From Blautia pseudococcoides (lineage in GTDB: Bacteria; Bacillota; Clostridia; Lachnospirales; Lachnospiraceae): DNA of 64,000 nt. The notes below the pieces were generated by a model. That model made no database searches. It saw only the letters and a list, made by a program, of their open reading frames with translations, and was not told where the DNA came from. The position numbers and the translations under genes were made by a program. Shown here in pieces: positions 51,328 through 61,111 of this stretch (the stretch's first letter is position 1; every line of letters begins with the position of its first letter). The stretch covers positions 773,001 to 837,000 of the forward strand of contig NZ_CP015405.2 in the NCBI RefSeq assembly GCF_001689125.2, written 5' to 3'.

Positions 51328-52920
51328 GTGGCTGACTATACGAAAGAAATTACGAAAAGACGTACATTTGCAATTATATCCCATCCCGATGCCGGTAAAA
51401 CGACCCTGACGGAAAAATTCCTTCTCTACGGAGGTGCGATTAATCTGGCGGGAAGTGTGAAAGGAAAGGCAACTTCACGCCATGCGGTTTCTGACTGGAT
51501 GGAAATTGAAAAAGAGAGGGGTATTTCTGTTACTTCCTCTGTACTGCAGTTTAACTATGATGGTTATTGCATTAACATATTGGATACTCCGGGACATCAG
51601 GATTTCTCGGAAGACACATATCGTACCCTGATGGCAGCGGATTCTGCAGTCATGGTCATTGATGCCTCAAAAGGTGTGGAGGCCCAGACCAGAAAGCTGT
51701 TCAAAGTCTGTGCCATGCGTCATATCCCTATTTTTACTTTTATCAACAAGCTGGATAGAGATGCCAACGATACCTTTGATCTGCTGGATGACATTGAAAA
51801 GGAACTGGGGATTCCCACCTGTCCCATCAACTGGCCTATTGGTTCCGGCAAGAAATTCAGAGGTGTGTATGACAGAGATACCAGGAAGGTACTCACCTTC
51901 TCTGATACCATGAAAGGCACAAAAGAGGGTATTGGGGAAGAGATCAGCGTCGACGAGCCCCGCCTGGATGAGGTGCTGGATGCGGAACAGAAGGAACAGC
52001 TTCTGGAAGAGATCGAACTGCTGGATGGTGCGAGTGCGGAATTTGACCAGGATCTGGTCAATGAGGGAAAACTGTCTCCCGTATTTTTTGGCTCCGCCCT
52101 CACCAACTTTGGTGTAGAGACATTCCTTGAGCATTTCCTGAAAATGACATCCTCCCCTCTGCCGAGAACTGCAGATATTGGTGTCATTGACCCCGTGAAG
52201 GAAGAATTCTCTGCTTTTGTATTTAAGATTCAGGCAAATATGAACAAAAACCACAGGGACAGAATTGCCTTTATGCGTATCTGTTCCGGAAAATTTGATG
52301 CTTCCCGGGAAGTGTTCCATGTCCAGGGAAATAAAAAAATGCGCCTTTCCCAGCCCCAGCAGATGATGGCTTCAGACCGGCATGTGGTGGAGGAAGCCTA
52401 TGCAGGCGACATTATCGGTGTCTTTGATCCGGGCATTTTCGCCATCGGAGATACGGTATGTACGCCGGGGAAAAAATATGCCTATGAGGGGATTCCCACC
52501 TTCGCACCGGAGCATTTTGCCAGGGTGCGCCTCATGGACAGCATGAAGAGAAAGCAGTTTGTCAAAGGTGTCAACCAGATTGCCCAGGAAGGTGCCATCC
52601 AGATTTTCCAGGAGTTTATGGGAGGCATGGAGGAGATCATTGTAGGTGTTGTAGGTGTCCTGCAGTTTGATGTGCTGAAATACAGACTGGAAAATGAATA
52701 TAACGTGGAAATACGTCTGGAGAGCCTGCCATATGAACATATCCGCTGGATCGCCAACAAGGAATCTGTGGATATAGAAAAGCTGACAGGTACCTCAGAC
52801 ATGAAGAAAGTAAAAGATATGAGAGGAAATCCGCTGCTTCTGTTTGTCAATGCCTGGAGCGTTGGCATGACATTGGACAGAAACGAAGGTCTGGAGCTTG
52901 CGGAGTTCAGCAGAAACTAG
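51328..52920 (+). CDS. prfC: Peptide chain release factor 3
   Basis: 530 aa translational GTPase. The P-loop is SHPDAGKTTLTEKFL, G2/G3 are visible as RGISVTSS and DTPGHQDF, and NKLD is G4. It recycles RF1/RF2 from the ribosome after termination. The start is GTG 51328 behind AAGGAGG. It is a monocistronic unit between its promoter and a long hairpin terminator. Confidence 0.95.
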   Translation: MADYTKEITKRRTFAIISHPDAGKTTLTEKFLLYGGAINLAGSVKGKATSRHAVSDWMEIEKERGISVTSSVLQFNYDGYCINILDTPGHQDFSEDTYRTLMAADSAVMVIDASKGVEAQTRKLFKVCAMRHIPIFTFINKLDRDANDTFDLLDDIEKELGIPTCPINWPIGSGKKFRGVYDRDTRKVLTFSDTMKGTKEGIGEEISVDEPRLDEVLDAEQKEQLLEEIELLDGASAEFDQDLVNEGKLSPVFFGSALTNFGVETFLEHFLKMTSSPLPRTADIGVIDPVKEEFSAFVFKIQANMNKNHRDRIAFMRICSGKFDASREVFHVQGNKKMRLSQPQQMMASDRHVVEEAYAGDIIGVFDPGIFAIGDTVCTPGKKYAYEGIPTFAPEHFARVRLMDSMKRKQFVKGVNQIAQEGAIQIFQEFMGGMEEIIVGVVGVLQFDVLKYRLENEYNVEIRLESLPYEHIRWIANKESVDIEKLTGTSDMKKVKDMRGNPLLLFVNAWSVGMTLDRNEGLELAEFSRN

Positions 52921-52937
52921 CAAAAAGAAATTATAAT

Positions 52938-53024
52938 AAAATCCCTGCCCAGAAGCTGCCGGGAGGCGTCCCAAGATAGAAGGATGCCTTTTGGCAGAAA
53001 CTGTCGGAAACAGGGATTTTTTTT
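52938..53024. terminator. Long hairpin terminator after prfC
   Basis: AAAATCCCTG (52938..52947) pairs with CAGGGATTTT (53011..53020), then the T-run continues to 53024. The 63-nt interior folds further: CTGCC/GGCAG and GGCGTCC/GGATGCC. Such an extended stem is longer than a normal terminator. Confidence 0.75.
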
Positions 53025-53161
53025 ATATAATTACCTGTTTTCACGGGAGTAAAAATACAGTATAATGAAAAGGCAGTAATTTCGCCAAAGGATATTGTCC
53101 ACGCCGTGGACCGCAACTGCAAAACAGAGAGGGGAGAGTGCACAGCAACGGGGGTTATAAA

Positions 53162-53701
53162 ATGGAATACCAAATAATATACGGCAATAGGACAACGCTG
53201 GGAATCCAGATCACACCGGAAGGGCATGTGGTAGTCAGGGCACCCCGGCATTACCCTAAGCGTAAGATCAGACAGTTTGTACGAATGAAAAAAGAATGGA
53301 TACATAAAAAGGCAGAGGGCAGGAAAACAGATGCCTGGTATATCAATGCCCAGCCATACCAGAAGGAGGAAAAGGTGCAGTACCTTAACTCTGCCCTGGA
53401 AATCTTCACCGTGAAAGCAGATTACTATGCTGCGCTCATGGGGATTTCTTACGCGCAGATCGAGGTCACGGAAAAATACGGCCAATGGGGAAAATGCACA
53501 AAAGACGGCAGACTCCTTTTTAACTGGAGACTGATCCTGGCACCGGAGGAGGTGCTGGACTATGTGGTCATCAACACACTGGCCCGTGTGAAAAATTATC
53601 CCTTTTTAACTATCAGGATGGTGGAACAGGTTATGCCGGACTTCCAGGTATGGAAGCAATGGCTGAAGGAACGGTCCATTTTGTTATGGAGCCGTGAGTA
53701 A
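53162..53701 (+). CDS. YgjP-like (DUF45) protein lacking the HExxH zinc motif
   Basis: 179 aa. The family backbone is clear: an N-terminal beta region (TTLGIQITPEGHVVVRAPRHYPKRKIRQFVRMKKEWI) and YGQWGKCTKDGRLLFNWRLILAPEEVLDYVV, the counterpart of RWGSCS and NWRLILAP. Where family members have VHELCH-x-NH, this one reads VINTLARVKNYPF, so the catalytic His and Glu and the second His are gone. The end MVEQVMPDFQVWKQWLKE matches normal members. It is probably a non-catalytic paralogue. ATG 53162 or GTG 53138 could be the start. Confidence 0.7.
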   Translation: MEYQIIYGNRTTLGIQITPEGHVVVRAPRHYPKRKIRQFVRMKKEWIHKKAEGRKTDAWYINAQPYQKEEKVQYLNSALEIFTVKADYYAALMGISYAQIEVTEKYGQWGKCTKDGRLLFNWRLILAPEEVLDYVVINTLARVKNYPFLTIRMVEQVMPDFQVWKQWLKERSILLWSRE

Positions 53702-53725
53702 ACAGAGTATGTATCTGCTGAATCG

Positions 53726-53758
53726 TGGAGGTAAAGCTGTGAAAAGGCTTTACCTCCA
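53726..53758 (+). terminator. Hairpin after the YgjP-like gene
   Basis: Perfect 12-bp stem TGGAGGTAAAGC / GCTTTACCTCCA with a 9-nt loop and a weak T-rich tail (ATTGCTGTTTTA). The remainder of the gap to 53962 shows only an extended -10 promoter for the next gene. Confidence 0.5.
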
Positions 53759-53917
53759 TTGCTGTTTTATGGAAACGGAGCAGGTTAGCTCCGTGGCAGC
53801 GGAACGCTTCGCTCAAAGTTTATCCCACCCCGGCCCGCCCTCATCCGCTTCCGTCCGCCCTTGATACCCATATGATTTTCCAGCATAAAAATTTCTCTTT
53901 TAATTTCCATAGGAATT

Positions 53918-53926
53918 TGGTATAAT
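53918..53926 (+). promoter_or_regulatory. Extended -10 promoter of the Asp23 gene
   Basis: TGGTATAAT (53918..53926) combines a TG extension with a consensus -10. The -35 region is only T-rich. Confidence 0.45.
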
Positions 53927-53962
53927 AACAACCAGGAGATTTTCCTATAGGAGGTTGAAACT

Positions 53963-54343
53963 ATGGCGGAAGACAGAAATATTTATAAGATACATGATAA
54001 CGGTTCGCTGGGTGAAGTGCAGATTGCTGATGAAGTAGTCGCTATCATTGCAGGACTGGCTGCTACAGAAGTTGACGGTGTTGGCTCCATGGCAGGAAAT
54101 ATCACCAATGAACTGGTAGGTAAGCTGGGCATGAAAAACCTTTCCAAGGGCGTCAAAGTGGACGTGCTTGAGGATGTTGTCTGTGTGGATTTAGCCCTGA
54201 ATATTGAATATGGTTTCAATATCCTGGATACCAGCAAAAAGGTGCAGGAGAGAGTAAAATCTGCGATTGAAAATATGACAGGTCTGAATGTTTCCGATGT
54301 AAATGTGCGGATTGCCAGTGTGGAGATGGAAAAGACCAAATAA
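53963..54343 (+). CDS. Asp23/Gls24-family envelope stress protein
   Basis: 126 aa. The family pattern GEVQIADEVVAIIAGLAATEVDGVGSMAGN is at the N-terminus, and VCVDLALNIEYGFNILDTSKKVQERVKSAIENMTGL follows. Proteins of this family lie at the membrane or cytoplasm and are linked to envelope homeostasis; clostridial members often sit directly before nusB, as here. AGGAGGTTGAAACT precedes the ATG. A terminator and a MITE-like element separate it from nusB. Confidence 0.92.
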   Translation: MAEDRNIYKIHDNGSLGEVQIADEVVAIIAGLAATEVDGVGSMAGNITNELVGKLGMKNLSKGVKVDVLEDVVCVDLALNIEYGFNILDTSKKVQERVKSAIENMTGLNVSDVNVRIASVEMEKTK

Positions 54344-54401
54344 GGTGAAAAACCCTTCAGTACCCTGACAAGTGAAGCACAGCATTTTGAAGTGAAAAAT
54401 G

Positions 54402-54437
54402 AAAAGGTGTCTTTTACAAAAAGGGCACCTTTTCTTT
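54402..54437 (+). terminator. Terminator of the Asp23 gene
   Basis: AAAAGGTGTC (54402..54411) with GGCACCTTTT (54424..54433), one G-T wobble, and a T-rich tail TTTTCTTT. Confidence 0.75.
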
Positions 54438-54447
54438 ATAGAGGATT

Positions 54448-54610
54448 AGAGCGTGTCTGAAAATTCATTCCGGCAATCTGCACGCCCCACTTCGCGGTAT
54501 ATTTAGCCCCAATCCGGTCAACGCAGCCCACACTGCGCCTTCCTCACCGGGGCAAACCTCCCACAAAGTGTGACGCACAGCTTGCCGAAAGCAATTTTCA
54601 GACACACTCT
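54448..54610. repeat. MITE-like inverted-repeat element, copy 3
   Basis: 163 bp with 18-bp terminal repeats AGAGCGTGTCTGAAAATT / AATTTTCAGACACACTCT (one mismatch). Internal blocks AATCTGCACGCCCCA and TTGCCGAAAGCAA are shared with copy 1. It lies between the Asp23 terminator and nusB and has no coding capacity. Confidence 0.75.
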
Positions 54611-54642
54611 GGAATAATTACAAACACAAACGGAGGATAACC

Positions 54643-55050
54643 ATGGGTAGAAGAGAAATGAGGGAGCATATTTTTAAGCTCCTGTTTTTAAGAGAATTTA
54701 ATCCGTCAGAGGAGATGCCGGATCAGATTCGGATGTATTTTGAATCCCTGGAGGAACTGGCTCCCATAAACGAAGCCTATATGCAGAACAAATACGAGAA
54801 GATTCTGGAACATCTGGATGAGATTGACGGGACATTGAACCAGGCGTCCTCCGGATGGAAAGTGAGCCGCATGAGCAAGGTGGATGTGAATATCCTGCGC
54901 CTTGCGGTCTATGAAATGAAATACGATGAGGATGTGCCTGTGAAGGTGGCGATCAATGAGGCAGTAGAGCTGGCAAAAAAATTCGGCGGCGATGATTCTT
55001 CCTCTTTTGTAAATGGTATTTTAGGAAAGATTGCCAAGGAGCTGTCATGA
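54643..55050 (+). CDS. nusB: Transcription antitermination protein NusB
   Basis: 135 aa all-helical protein. [19 protein letters not shown] and the C-terminal [36 protein letters not shown] are the NusB signature. It supports rRNA antitermination with NusE. GGAGG precedes the ATG. It opens a long operon-like run in which neighbours overlap or abut. Confidence 0.95.
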   Translation: MGRREMREHIFKLLFLREFNPSEEMPDQIRMYFESLEELAPINEAYMQNKYEKILEHLDEIDGTLNQASSGWKVSRMSKVDVNILRLAVYEMKYDEDVPVKVAINEAVELAKKFGGDDSSSFVNGILGKIAKELS

Positions 55051-56342
55051 ACAGCGTCTACTCCGTAGGACAGGTGAACACCTACATTAAAAATATGTTC
55101 ACGCAGGACTTCCTTTTAAATAAAATCTATATAAAAGGGGAAGTATCCAACTGTAAGTACCATACTTCCGGTCATATTTATTTTTCCCTGAAGGATGAGA
55201 CGGGAGCCATGGCTTGTGTAATGTTTGCAGGAGCCAGAAAAGGCCTGGCCTTCCAGATGAAAAACGGGGACAAGGTAATTGTGGGCGGCAGTGTGAATGT
55301 ATACGAAAGAGACGGCAAATACCAGCTCTATGCAAAAGAGATCACCCTGGAAGGGGCCGGCCTTTTATATGAGCGCTATCTGGCTCTGAAACGTGAGCTG
55401 GAGGAGATGGGGATGTTTGCCCAGGATTATAAACAGCCCATTCCAAAGCATATCCGTATCCTGGGCGTGGTCACCGCTCCCACAGGGGCAGCCGTGCAGG
55501 ATATACGGAATGTGGCAGGCAGAAGAAATCCATACGTGCAGATCATCCTTTACCCAGCTCTTGTACAGGGGGATGGAGCCAAAGAAAGCATTGTGAAGGG
55601 GATCCGGATGCTGGATGACTATGGCGTGGACGTGATGATCGTGGGAAGAGGCGGCGGTTCCATTGAGGATTTGTGGGCTTTTAATGAGGAGGAAGTAGCG
55701 CGTGCCATTTTCAACTGTAAGACGCCTGTGATATCAGCCGTTGGGCATGAGACAGACACCACCATTGTGGACTATGTGGCAGATCTGCGGGCCCCCACGC
55801 CTTCTGCGGCGGCAGAGCTGGCGGTTGGCGATGTGCGTATGTTGTTAAAAACTTTTGAGGATTACCGGGAAAAACTTTCCAGAAGTGTGGAAAACAAGGT
55901 TCTGCTTCTTCGGCAGCATCTGCGCCTCTATCAGAATAAGCTGCGTTTTTTAAGTCCCGAGAACCAGATTCGGGAAAAACGCCAGCATCTGATGGATCTG
56001 GAGGATAAGATGGAGGCTGCCATGAAGAATCAGATCTATATGGCAAGAAGAAGTCTGGATATTTACATTGAGAGGATAAAGGGATTGTCTCCCCTTGAAA
56101 AGCTGAATCAGGGATTTTCCTATGTGGAAGATATAAGACACCATGCAGTGACCAGCATAGCGCAGGTAAAGGTGGACGATACTCTGCATATACAGGTCAG
56201 CGACGGATGTATATCTGCGGATGTGACATACACACAGGCTTTGGGCAGAGCTAACCGGGGCGGCTGTGAGAAAGAGATGCGTGCTTGTGCCACAGGAAAA
56301 CCGAAGGAAGATGGTAAATGTAAAGCAGACGAAACAGAGTAA
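55047..56342 (+). CDS. xseA: Exodeoxyribonuclease VII large subunit
   Basis: 431 aa. N-terminal OB-fold ([24 protein letters not shown]), catalytic-domain motifs [30 protein letters not shown] and [29 protein letters not shown], then a coiled-coil. It starts in an ATGA overlap with nusB. It degrades single-stranded DNA together with XseB. Confidence 0.95.
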   Translation: MNSVYSVGQVNTYIKNMFTQDFLLNKIYIKGEVSNCKYHTSGHIYFSLKDETGAMACVMFAGARKGLAFQMKNGDKVIVGGSVNVYERDGKYQLYAKEITLEGAGLLYERYLALKRELEEMGMFAQDYKQPIPKHIRILGVVTAPTGAAVQDIRNVAGRRNPYVQIILYPALVQGDGAKESIVKGIRMLDDYGVDVMIVGRGGGSIEDLWAFNEEEVARAIFNCKTPVISAVGHETDTTIVDYVADLRAPTPSAAAELAVGDVRMLLKTFEDYREKLSRSVENKVLLLRQHLRLYQNKLRFLSPENQIREKRQHLMDLEDKMEAAMKNQIYMARRSLDIYIERIKGLSPLEKLNQGFSYVEDIRHHAVTSIAQVKVDDTLHIQVSDGCISADVTYTQALGRANRGGCEKEMRACATGKPKEDGKCKADETE

Positions 56343-56364
56343 AAACCGGGAAGAGGTGTGACAT

Positions 56365-56586
56365 TTGGCAACGAAAAAAGAAGCAGAAGAAAAGACGATC
56401 GAAGAATCCTTAAAAGAACTGGACACCATTGTGGAAAAGCTGGAGAGCAGGGAAATTTCCCTGGAGGACTCCTTTACCATGTACCAGCAGGGGATGGAGC
56501 TTTTAAAACAGTGCAGCGGTAAAATTGATACTGTGGAAAAAAAGATGCTCAAGATGAATGAGAATGGTGAATTAAGTGAATTTTAA
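56365..56586 (+). CDS. xseB: Exodeoxyribonuclease VII small subunit
   Basis: 73 aa, family length. KTIEESLKELDTIVEKLESREISLEDSFTMYQQGMELLKQC is typical. The start is TTG behind GAGGTGTGACA. Its end overlaps the ispA start by 11 bp. Confidence 0.93.
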   Translation: MATKKEAEEKTIEESLKELDTIVEKLESREISLEDSFTMYQQGMELLKQCSGKIDTVEKKMLKMNENGELSEF

Positions 56587-57478
56587 AGAAGAATTACAGA
56601 AGAAAACGTTTCTGGCTGAACAGGTCATACGAAAATATCTGCCGGAGGAGTCAGGGTTTTCTAAAAATATGGCTGAGGCAGTGAACTATAGTATGCTGGC
56701 AGGGGGAAAGCGCCTGCGTCCTGTTTTTATGTATGAGACATACCGCATGTTCGGAGGCAGGGAGGAACTTGTGGAGCCTTTTATGGCAGCCATGGAGATG
56801 GTGCATACACACTCTCTGATCCATGATGACCTTCCTGCCCTTGACAATGACGAGTACCGCAGGGGACGAAAAACCACACATGTGGTCTACGGGGAATCTG
56901 CAGCCATACTGGCAGGGGATGCCCTGTTGAATTACGCCTATGAAACGGCATTTGCCGCTTTTGATATGACCTGCGCATGCGGGGCGTCTATGCAGACTAG
57001 AATCACCCAGGCTCTCAAGATACTGGGCAGAAAAACCGGTATATACGGAATGCTGGGCGGTCAGGGCGTGGACGTGGAAAACGACGGAAAACCCCTTACC
57101 AGGGAAATGCTTGACTATATATATGAGAATAAGACATCAGCGCTTATTGAGTGCGCCATGATGATCGGCGCAGTGCTTGCAGGGGCATCCAAAGAGGAGA
57201 CAGAAAAAATAGAACAGGCGGCAGGCCGTATTGGCATTGCCTTCCAGATCCAGGACGATATCCTGGATGTGACAGGCAGCACGAAAGAGCTTGGAAAGGC
57301 TGTGGGCAGCGATGAGAAAAACCATAAAACCACATATGTGACCCTGGAAGGAATGGAAAAAGCGGGAGAGAAGGTCAGAATTCTGACAGATGAAGCCATT
57401 GGGCTTTTGCAGGAGCTGCCCGGAGAAAAAGAGTTTCTCACAGAATTGCTGATCTCACTATGCACCCGCAGAAAATAG
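56576..57478 (+). CDS. ispA: Farnesyl diphosphate synthase (polyprenyl synthetase)
   Basis: 300 aa trans-prenyltransferase. The first Asp-rich motif is LIHDDLPALDNDEYRRG and the second is QIQDDILDVTG. It condenses IPP with DMAPP or GPP to give C15 diphosphate for undecaprenyl carrier and other isoprenoids. The start is GTG 56576, overlapping xseB. dxs follows, so substrate supply and use are adjacent. Confidence 0.94.
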   Translation: MNFKEELQKKTFLAEQVIRKYLPEESGFSKNMAEAVNYSMLAGGKRLRPVFMYETYRMFGGREELVEPFMAAMEMVHTHSLIHDDLPALDNDEYRRGRKTTHVVYGESAAILAGDALLNYAYETAFAAFDMTCACGASMQTRITQALKILGRKTGIYGMLGGQGVDVENDGKPLTREMLDYIYENKTSALIECAMMIGAVLAGASKEETEKIEQAAGRIGIAFQIQDDILDVTGSTKELGKAVGSDEKNHKTTYVTLEGMEKAGEKVRILTDEAIGLLQELPGEKEFLTELLISLCTRRK

Positions 57479-57492
57479 AGGTGCAGTAAGAA

Positions 57493-59355
57493 ATGCTGTT
57501 AGAGCAGATAAAAAAAGAAAATGATATCAAGAGGATCCCGCCTGAGAATTTCCCGCAGCTTGCACAGGAGATCAGGGAATTCCTGCTGGAGCATTTAAGC
57601 AGGACCGGGGGGCATCTGGCTTCCAATCTGGGAGCTGTGGAGCTGACAATGGCTCTCCACTATGTCTTTGATTTGCCAAAAGATAAGATTATCTGGGATG
57701 TGGGGCATCAGTCCTATACCCATAAGATCCTGACCGGGCGGAAAGAAGGCTTTGACGAACTTAGAAAATTCGGCGGACTGAGCGGTTTCCCCAAAAGGTC
57801 GGAGAGCTCATGTGACGCTTATGATACAGGACACAGCTCCACTTCCATTTCTGCCGGGGTGGGGTATGTCAGCGCGCGGGATTTGTCAAATGAGGACTAC
57901 CGGGTAGTCTCCGTCATCGGGGATGGTGCCCTGACAGGCGGTCTGGCTTATGAAGCCCTCAACAACGCAGCGCAGCTAAAAAGGAATTTTATCATTGTGC
58001 TCAATGACAATAAAATGTCCATTTCCGAAAATGTGGGAGGTATTTCCCAGTACCTGAGTAATCTGCGCACAGCAGATTCCTACACAGGGCTGAAGACAGA
58101 AGTAAAGCGCACACTGAATAAGGTGCCCGGCATTGGCCCTGCCATGGTGCAGAGAATCCACAAGACAAAGGACAGTATCAAACAACTGTTCATTCCGGGC
58201 ATGTTTTTTGAGGATATGGGTATCAAATACCTGGGACCCATCAGTGGTCATGACTGCGGCCGTATGATCCAGGTGCTCAATGAAGCCAGGAAGGTGGAAG
58301 GCCCGGTGCTGGTCCATGTGCTCACAGAGAAGGGCAGGGGATATGAACCTGCCATGCGCCATCCGGCCAGATTTCACGGAACAGCAGCGTTTGACCTGGA
58401 ACATGGAATTCCCCTGGCGAACAGAGGGAAGGCCAATTACACGGATATTTTTTCCACAGTCATGAGAAAATTCGGCGACAGGGAAAAAAAGGTGGTAGCT
58501 GTCACAGCCGCCATGCCGGACGGGACAGGGCTGAAACGGTTCCGCAATATGTTCCCGGAGCGCTTCTTTGATGTGGGGATCGCCGAGGAACACGCCGTGA
58601 CTTTTGCGGCAGGTCTTGCCCTTGGGGGATTGATCCCCGTGGTGGCAGTCTATTCCTCTTTTTTGCAAAGAGCCATGGACCAGGTGATCGAGGATGTCTG
58701 TCTCCAGAATCTGCATGTGATATTTGCCGTGGACCGGGCAGGCATTGTGGGAAGTGACGGGGAGACCCATCAGGGATGCTTTGATCTATCCTACCTGTCT
58801 ATGATTCCCAATATGACAGTCATGGCTCCGAAAAACAAATGGGAGCTTTCCGATATGATGAAGTTTGCGGTGCGCCACAACGGTCCCATTGCAGTCCGCT
58901 ATCCGCGGGGCGCGGCCTATGACGGCCTGGAAGAGTACAGGGAACCAATGGTGTACGGTAAGAGTGAGATGATTTATAAGGGAAAGGACATTGCACTGCT
59001 TCCGGTGGGGAGTATGGTAAAGACTGGGGAGGAAGTATACCATTTGCTGAAAGAGGAAGAGAAAAACCCAACACTGGTAAATGCCAGGTTCGTAAAACCT
59101 CTGGATACAAAAATGCTGGACAGCCTGGCTGATGACCACAAAATGATTGTGACCATGGAGGAAAATGTAAAATCCGGAGGCTTCGGCAGCGCCGTGCTGG
59201 CCTATATGCATGAGAGGCATCCTCAGATCCGTGTGGTGATCGCGGCAGTTCCGGATGCGTTTATTTCCCACGGCAGTCCGGATGTGCTGAAAAAAGAAGT
59301 GGGTATTGATGCTCTGTCCATATATAAGAAGATCAAGGAGGCATACAAAGGATGA
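57493..59355 (+). CDS. dxs: 1-deoxy-D-xylulose-5-phosphate synthase
   Basis: 620 aa thiamine-diphosphate enzyme. The ThDP/Mg motif is GDGALTGGLAYEALNNA, with DVGHQSYTHKILTGR near the N-terminus and DVGIAEEHAVTFAAGLA in the middle. First step of the MEP isoprenoid pathway (pyruvate and glyceraldehyde 3-phosphate to DXP). AGAGGTG precedes the ATG, 14 nt after ispA. Confidence 0.96.
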   Translation: MLLEQIKKENDIKRIPPENFPQLAQEIREFLLEHLSRTGGHLASNLGAVELTMALHYVFDLPKDKIIWDVGHQSYTHKILTGRKEGFDELRKFGGLSGFPKRSESSCDAYDTGHSSTSISAGVGYVSARDLSNEDYRVVSVIGDGALTGGLAYEALNNAAQLKRNFIIVLNDNKMSISENVGGISQYLSNLRTADSYTGLKTEVKRTLNKVPGIGPAMVQRIHKTKDSIKQLFIPGMFFEDMGIKYLGPISGHDCGRMIQVLNEARKVEGPVLVHVLTEKGRGYEPAMRHPARFHGTAAFDLEHGIPLANRGKANYTDIFSTVMRKFGDREKKVVAVTAAMPDGTGLKRFRNMFPERFFDVGIAEEHAVTFAAGLALGGLIPVVAVYSSFLQRAMDQVIEDVCLQNLHVIFAVDRAGIVGSDGETHQGCFDLSYLSMIPNMTVMAPKNKWELSDMMKFAVRHNGPIAVRYPRGAAYDGLEEYREPMVYGKSEMIYKGKDIALLPVGSMVKTGEEVYHLLKEEEKNPTLVNARFVKPLDTKMLDSLADDHKMIVTMEENVKSGGFGSAVLAYMHERHPQIRVVIAAVPDAFISHGSPDVLKKEVGIDALSIYKKIKEAYKG

Positions 59356-60161
59356 AAGAGCGTCTGGATGTGATGCTGGTAAAACAAGGGCTTGCACCGT
59401 CGAGAGAGAAGGCAAAGGCCATAATTATGTCAGGCAATGTCTATGTGGACAATCAGAAAGAAGATAAGGCAGGCTCCATGTTTGCCGATACCGTAAAGTT
59501 AGAGGTAAGGGGCAGTACGCTGAAGTATGTAAGCCGCGGCGGACTGAAGCTGGAGAAGGCTATGGAGCGCTTCGGCGTGACCCTGGAAGGCAAAGTGTGC
59601 ATGGATGTAGGCTCCTCCACAGGAGGGTTTACGGACTGTATGCTTCAAAACGGGGCTGTGAAAGTCTACGCCATTGACGTGGGACACGGACAGCTTGACT
59701 GGAAGCTTAGAAATGATGAGCGGGTGGTCTGCATGGAGCGGACAAACATCCGCTATGTGGTGCCAAAGGACCTGGGGGAGAGCGCCGGTTTTTCCTCCAT
59801 AGACGTATCCTTTATCTCCTTGACTAAGGTACTTCTGCCTATTCGGGAACTGCTGCTTGAAGGCGGTGAGATCGTCTGCCTGATCAAGCCCCAGTTTGAG
59901 GCGGGAAGAGAAAAGGTGGGCAAAAAAGGTGTGGTCAGAGACCCCAAGGTACATGAAGAAGTGATCGAAAAAGTCATGGAATATGCAAAAAGTATTGGAT
60001 TTGCTGCCCTGCACCTGGAATTTTCACCGATCAAAGGACCGGAAGGCAACATTGAGTACCTATTGCACTTAAAGAAAAAAGATGGAGAAGAACCAGCAGA
60101 AGATGCCGCTCTGGACGTTCACACAGTGGTAAGCGAGGCGCACAGAGAGCTGGACAAATAG
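59352..60161 (+). CDS. tlyA: TlyA-family rRNA 2'-O-methyltransferase
   Basis: 269 aa. An N-terminal S4 RNA-binding domain (RLDVMLVKQGLAPSREKAKAIIMSGNVYVDN) followed by a Rossmann methyltransferase domain (VCMDVGSSTGGFTDCMLQNGAVKVYAIDVGHGQLDW). In characterised members it methylates 16S and/or 23S rRNA cytidines. It starts in an ATGA overlap with dxs. Confidence 0.93.
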   Translation: MKERLDVMLVKQGLAPSREKAKAIIMSGNVYVDNQKEDKAGSMFADTVKLEVRGSTLKYVSRGGLKLEKAMERFGVTLEGKVCMDVGSSTGGFTDCMLQNGAVKVYAIDVGHGQLDWKLRNDERVVCMERTNIRYVVPKDLGESAGFSSIDVSFISLTKVLLPIRELLLEGGEIVCLIKPQFEAGREKVGKKGVVRDPKVHEEVIEKVMEYAKSIGFAALHLEFSPIKGPEGNIEYLLHLKKKDGEEPAEDAALDVHTVVSEAHRELDK

Positions 60162-60165
60162 ACGA

Positions 60166-61026
60166 ATGGAAAAATTTTTTATCATAGCCAACTGTGAAAA
60201 AGACGAGGGACTGAAAATTTCCAAAAAGGCGGAGGCTTATCTCAAAAGCAAGGGGAAAATGTGCACCATCGGGGCAGAGAAATCCTGTGAAAGAGATGCC
60301 AATAACCACTATACAGACGCGTCTGCCATTCCGGAAGGGGTGGAGTGCGTTATTGTTTTGGGCGGGGACGGTACACTGCTCCATGCAGCCAGGGACGTGG
60401 TGGACAGGCAGATCCCTCTTCTGGGTATTAACCTGGGAACCCTGGGATATCTGGCTGAGATTGACCACTCCAATATTGAGTCAGCCCTGAACCACCTGAT
60501 GCTTGATGAGTATACCATTGAAAAACGGATGATGTTAAGCGGCAGGGTATTCCATGAGGGAGAACTCGTGGCTGAGGACGTGGCGCTCAATGATATTGTG
60601 ATCGGGAGAGAAGGCCCTCTTCGCGTTACCCGGTTTCACAATTTTGTAAATGGGGAATTTTTAAACTCCTACACAGCGGACGGCATTATTATTTCCACGG
60701 CAACAGGGTCCACAGGATACAGCCTCTCCGCAGGGGGACCCATTGTATCTCCGGAGACCAATATTCTGATCATGACGCCGGTAGCGCCTCATACCCTGAA
60801 CACCAGAAGCGTGATCTTCCCGGCGGACGACGAGATAACCGTGGAGATCGGTGAGGGCAGGCAGAAGGGCATGGCACGGGCGGTGGCCTCCTTTGACGGA
60901 GATACCAATGTGATCATGACAACCGGGGACAGGATTGTGATCAGGCGTTCGATTCGGGATACCCAGATCGTAAAGATCAGCAATATCAGTTTCCTGGAAG
61001 TGCTGCGGCGGAAAATGAAGAACTGA
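60166..61026 (+). CDS. nadK: NAD kinase
   Basis: 286 aa. The diagnostic LGGDGTLLHAARDVV and the second motif SYTADGIIISTATGSTGYSLSAGGPIV are intact. It phosphorylates NAD to NADP. It begins 4 nt after tlyA with a weak ribosome binding site, so coupled translation is likely. Confidence 0.95.
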   Translation: MEKFFIIANCEKDEGLKISKKAEAYLKSKGKMCTIGAEKSCERDANNHYTDASAIPEGVECVIVLGGDGTLLHAARDVVDRQIPLLGINLGTLGYLAEIDHSNIESALNHLMLDEYTIEKRMMLSGRVFHEGELVAEDVALNDIVIGREGPLRVTRFHNFVNGEFLNSYTADGIIISTATGSTGYSLSAGGPIVSPETNILIMTPVAPHTLNTRSVIFPADDEITVEIGEGRQKGMARAVASFDGDTNVIMTTGDRIVIRRSIRDTQIVKISNISFLEVLRRKMKN

Positions 61027-61111
61027 TGTTTAGCTGTCTATGCGGTTACGAATTGACGGCAGCAGAGTGTTCAAATATGGAATAAGTGAAATTTTATAGA
61101 AGGAGGGAACC

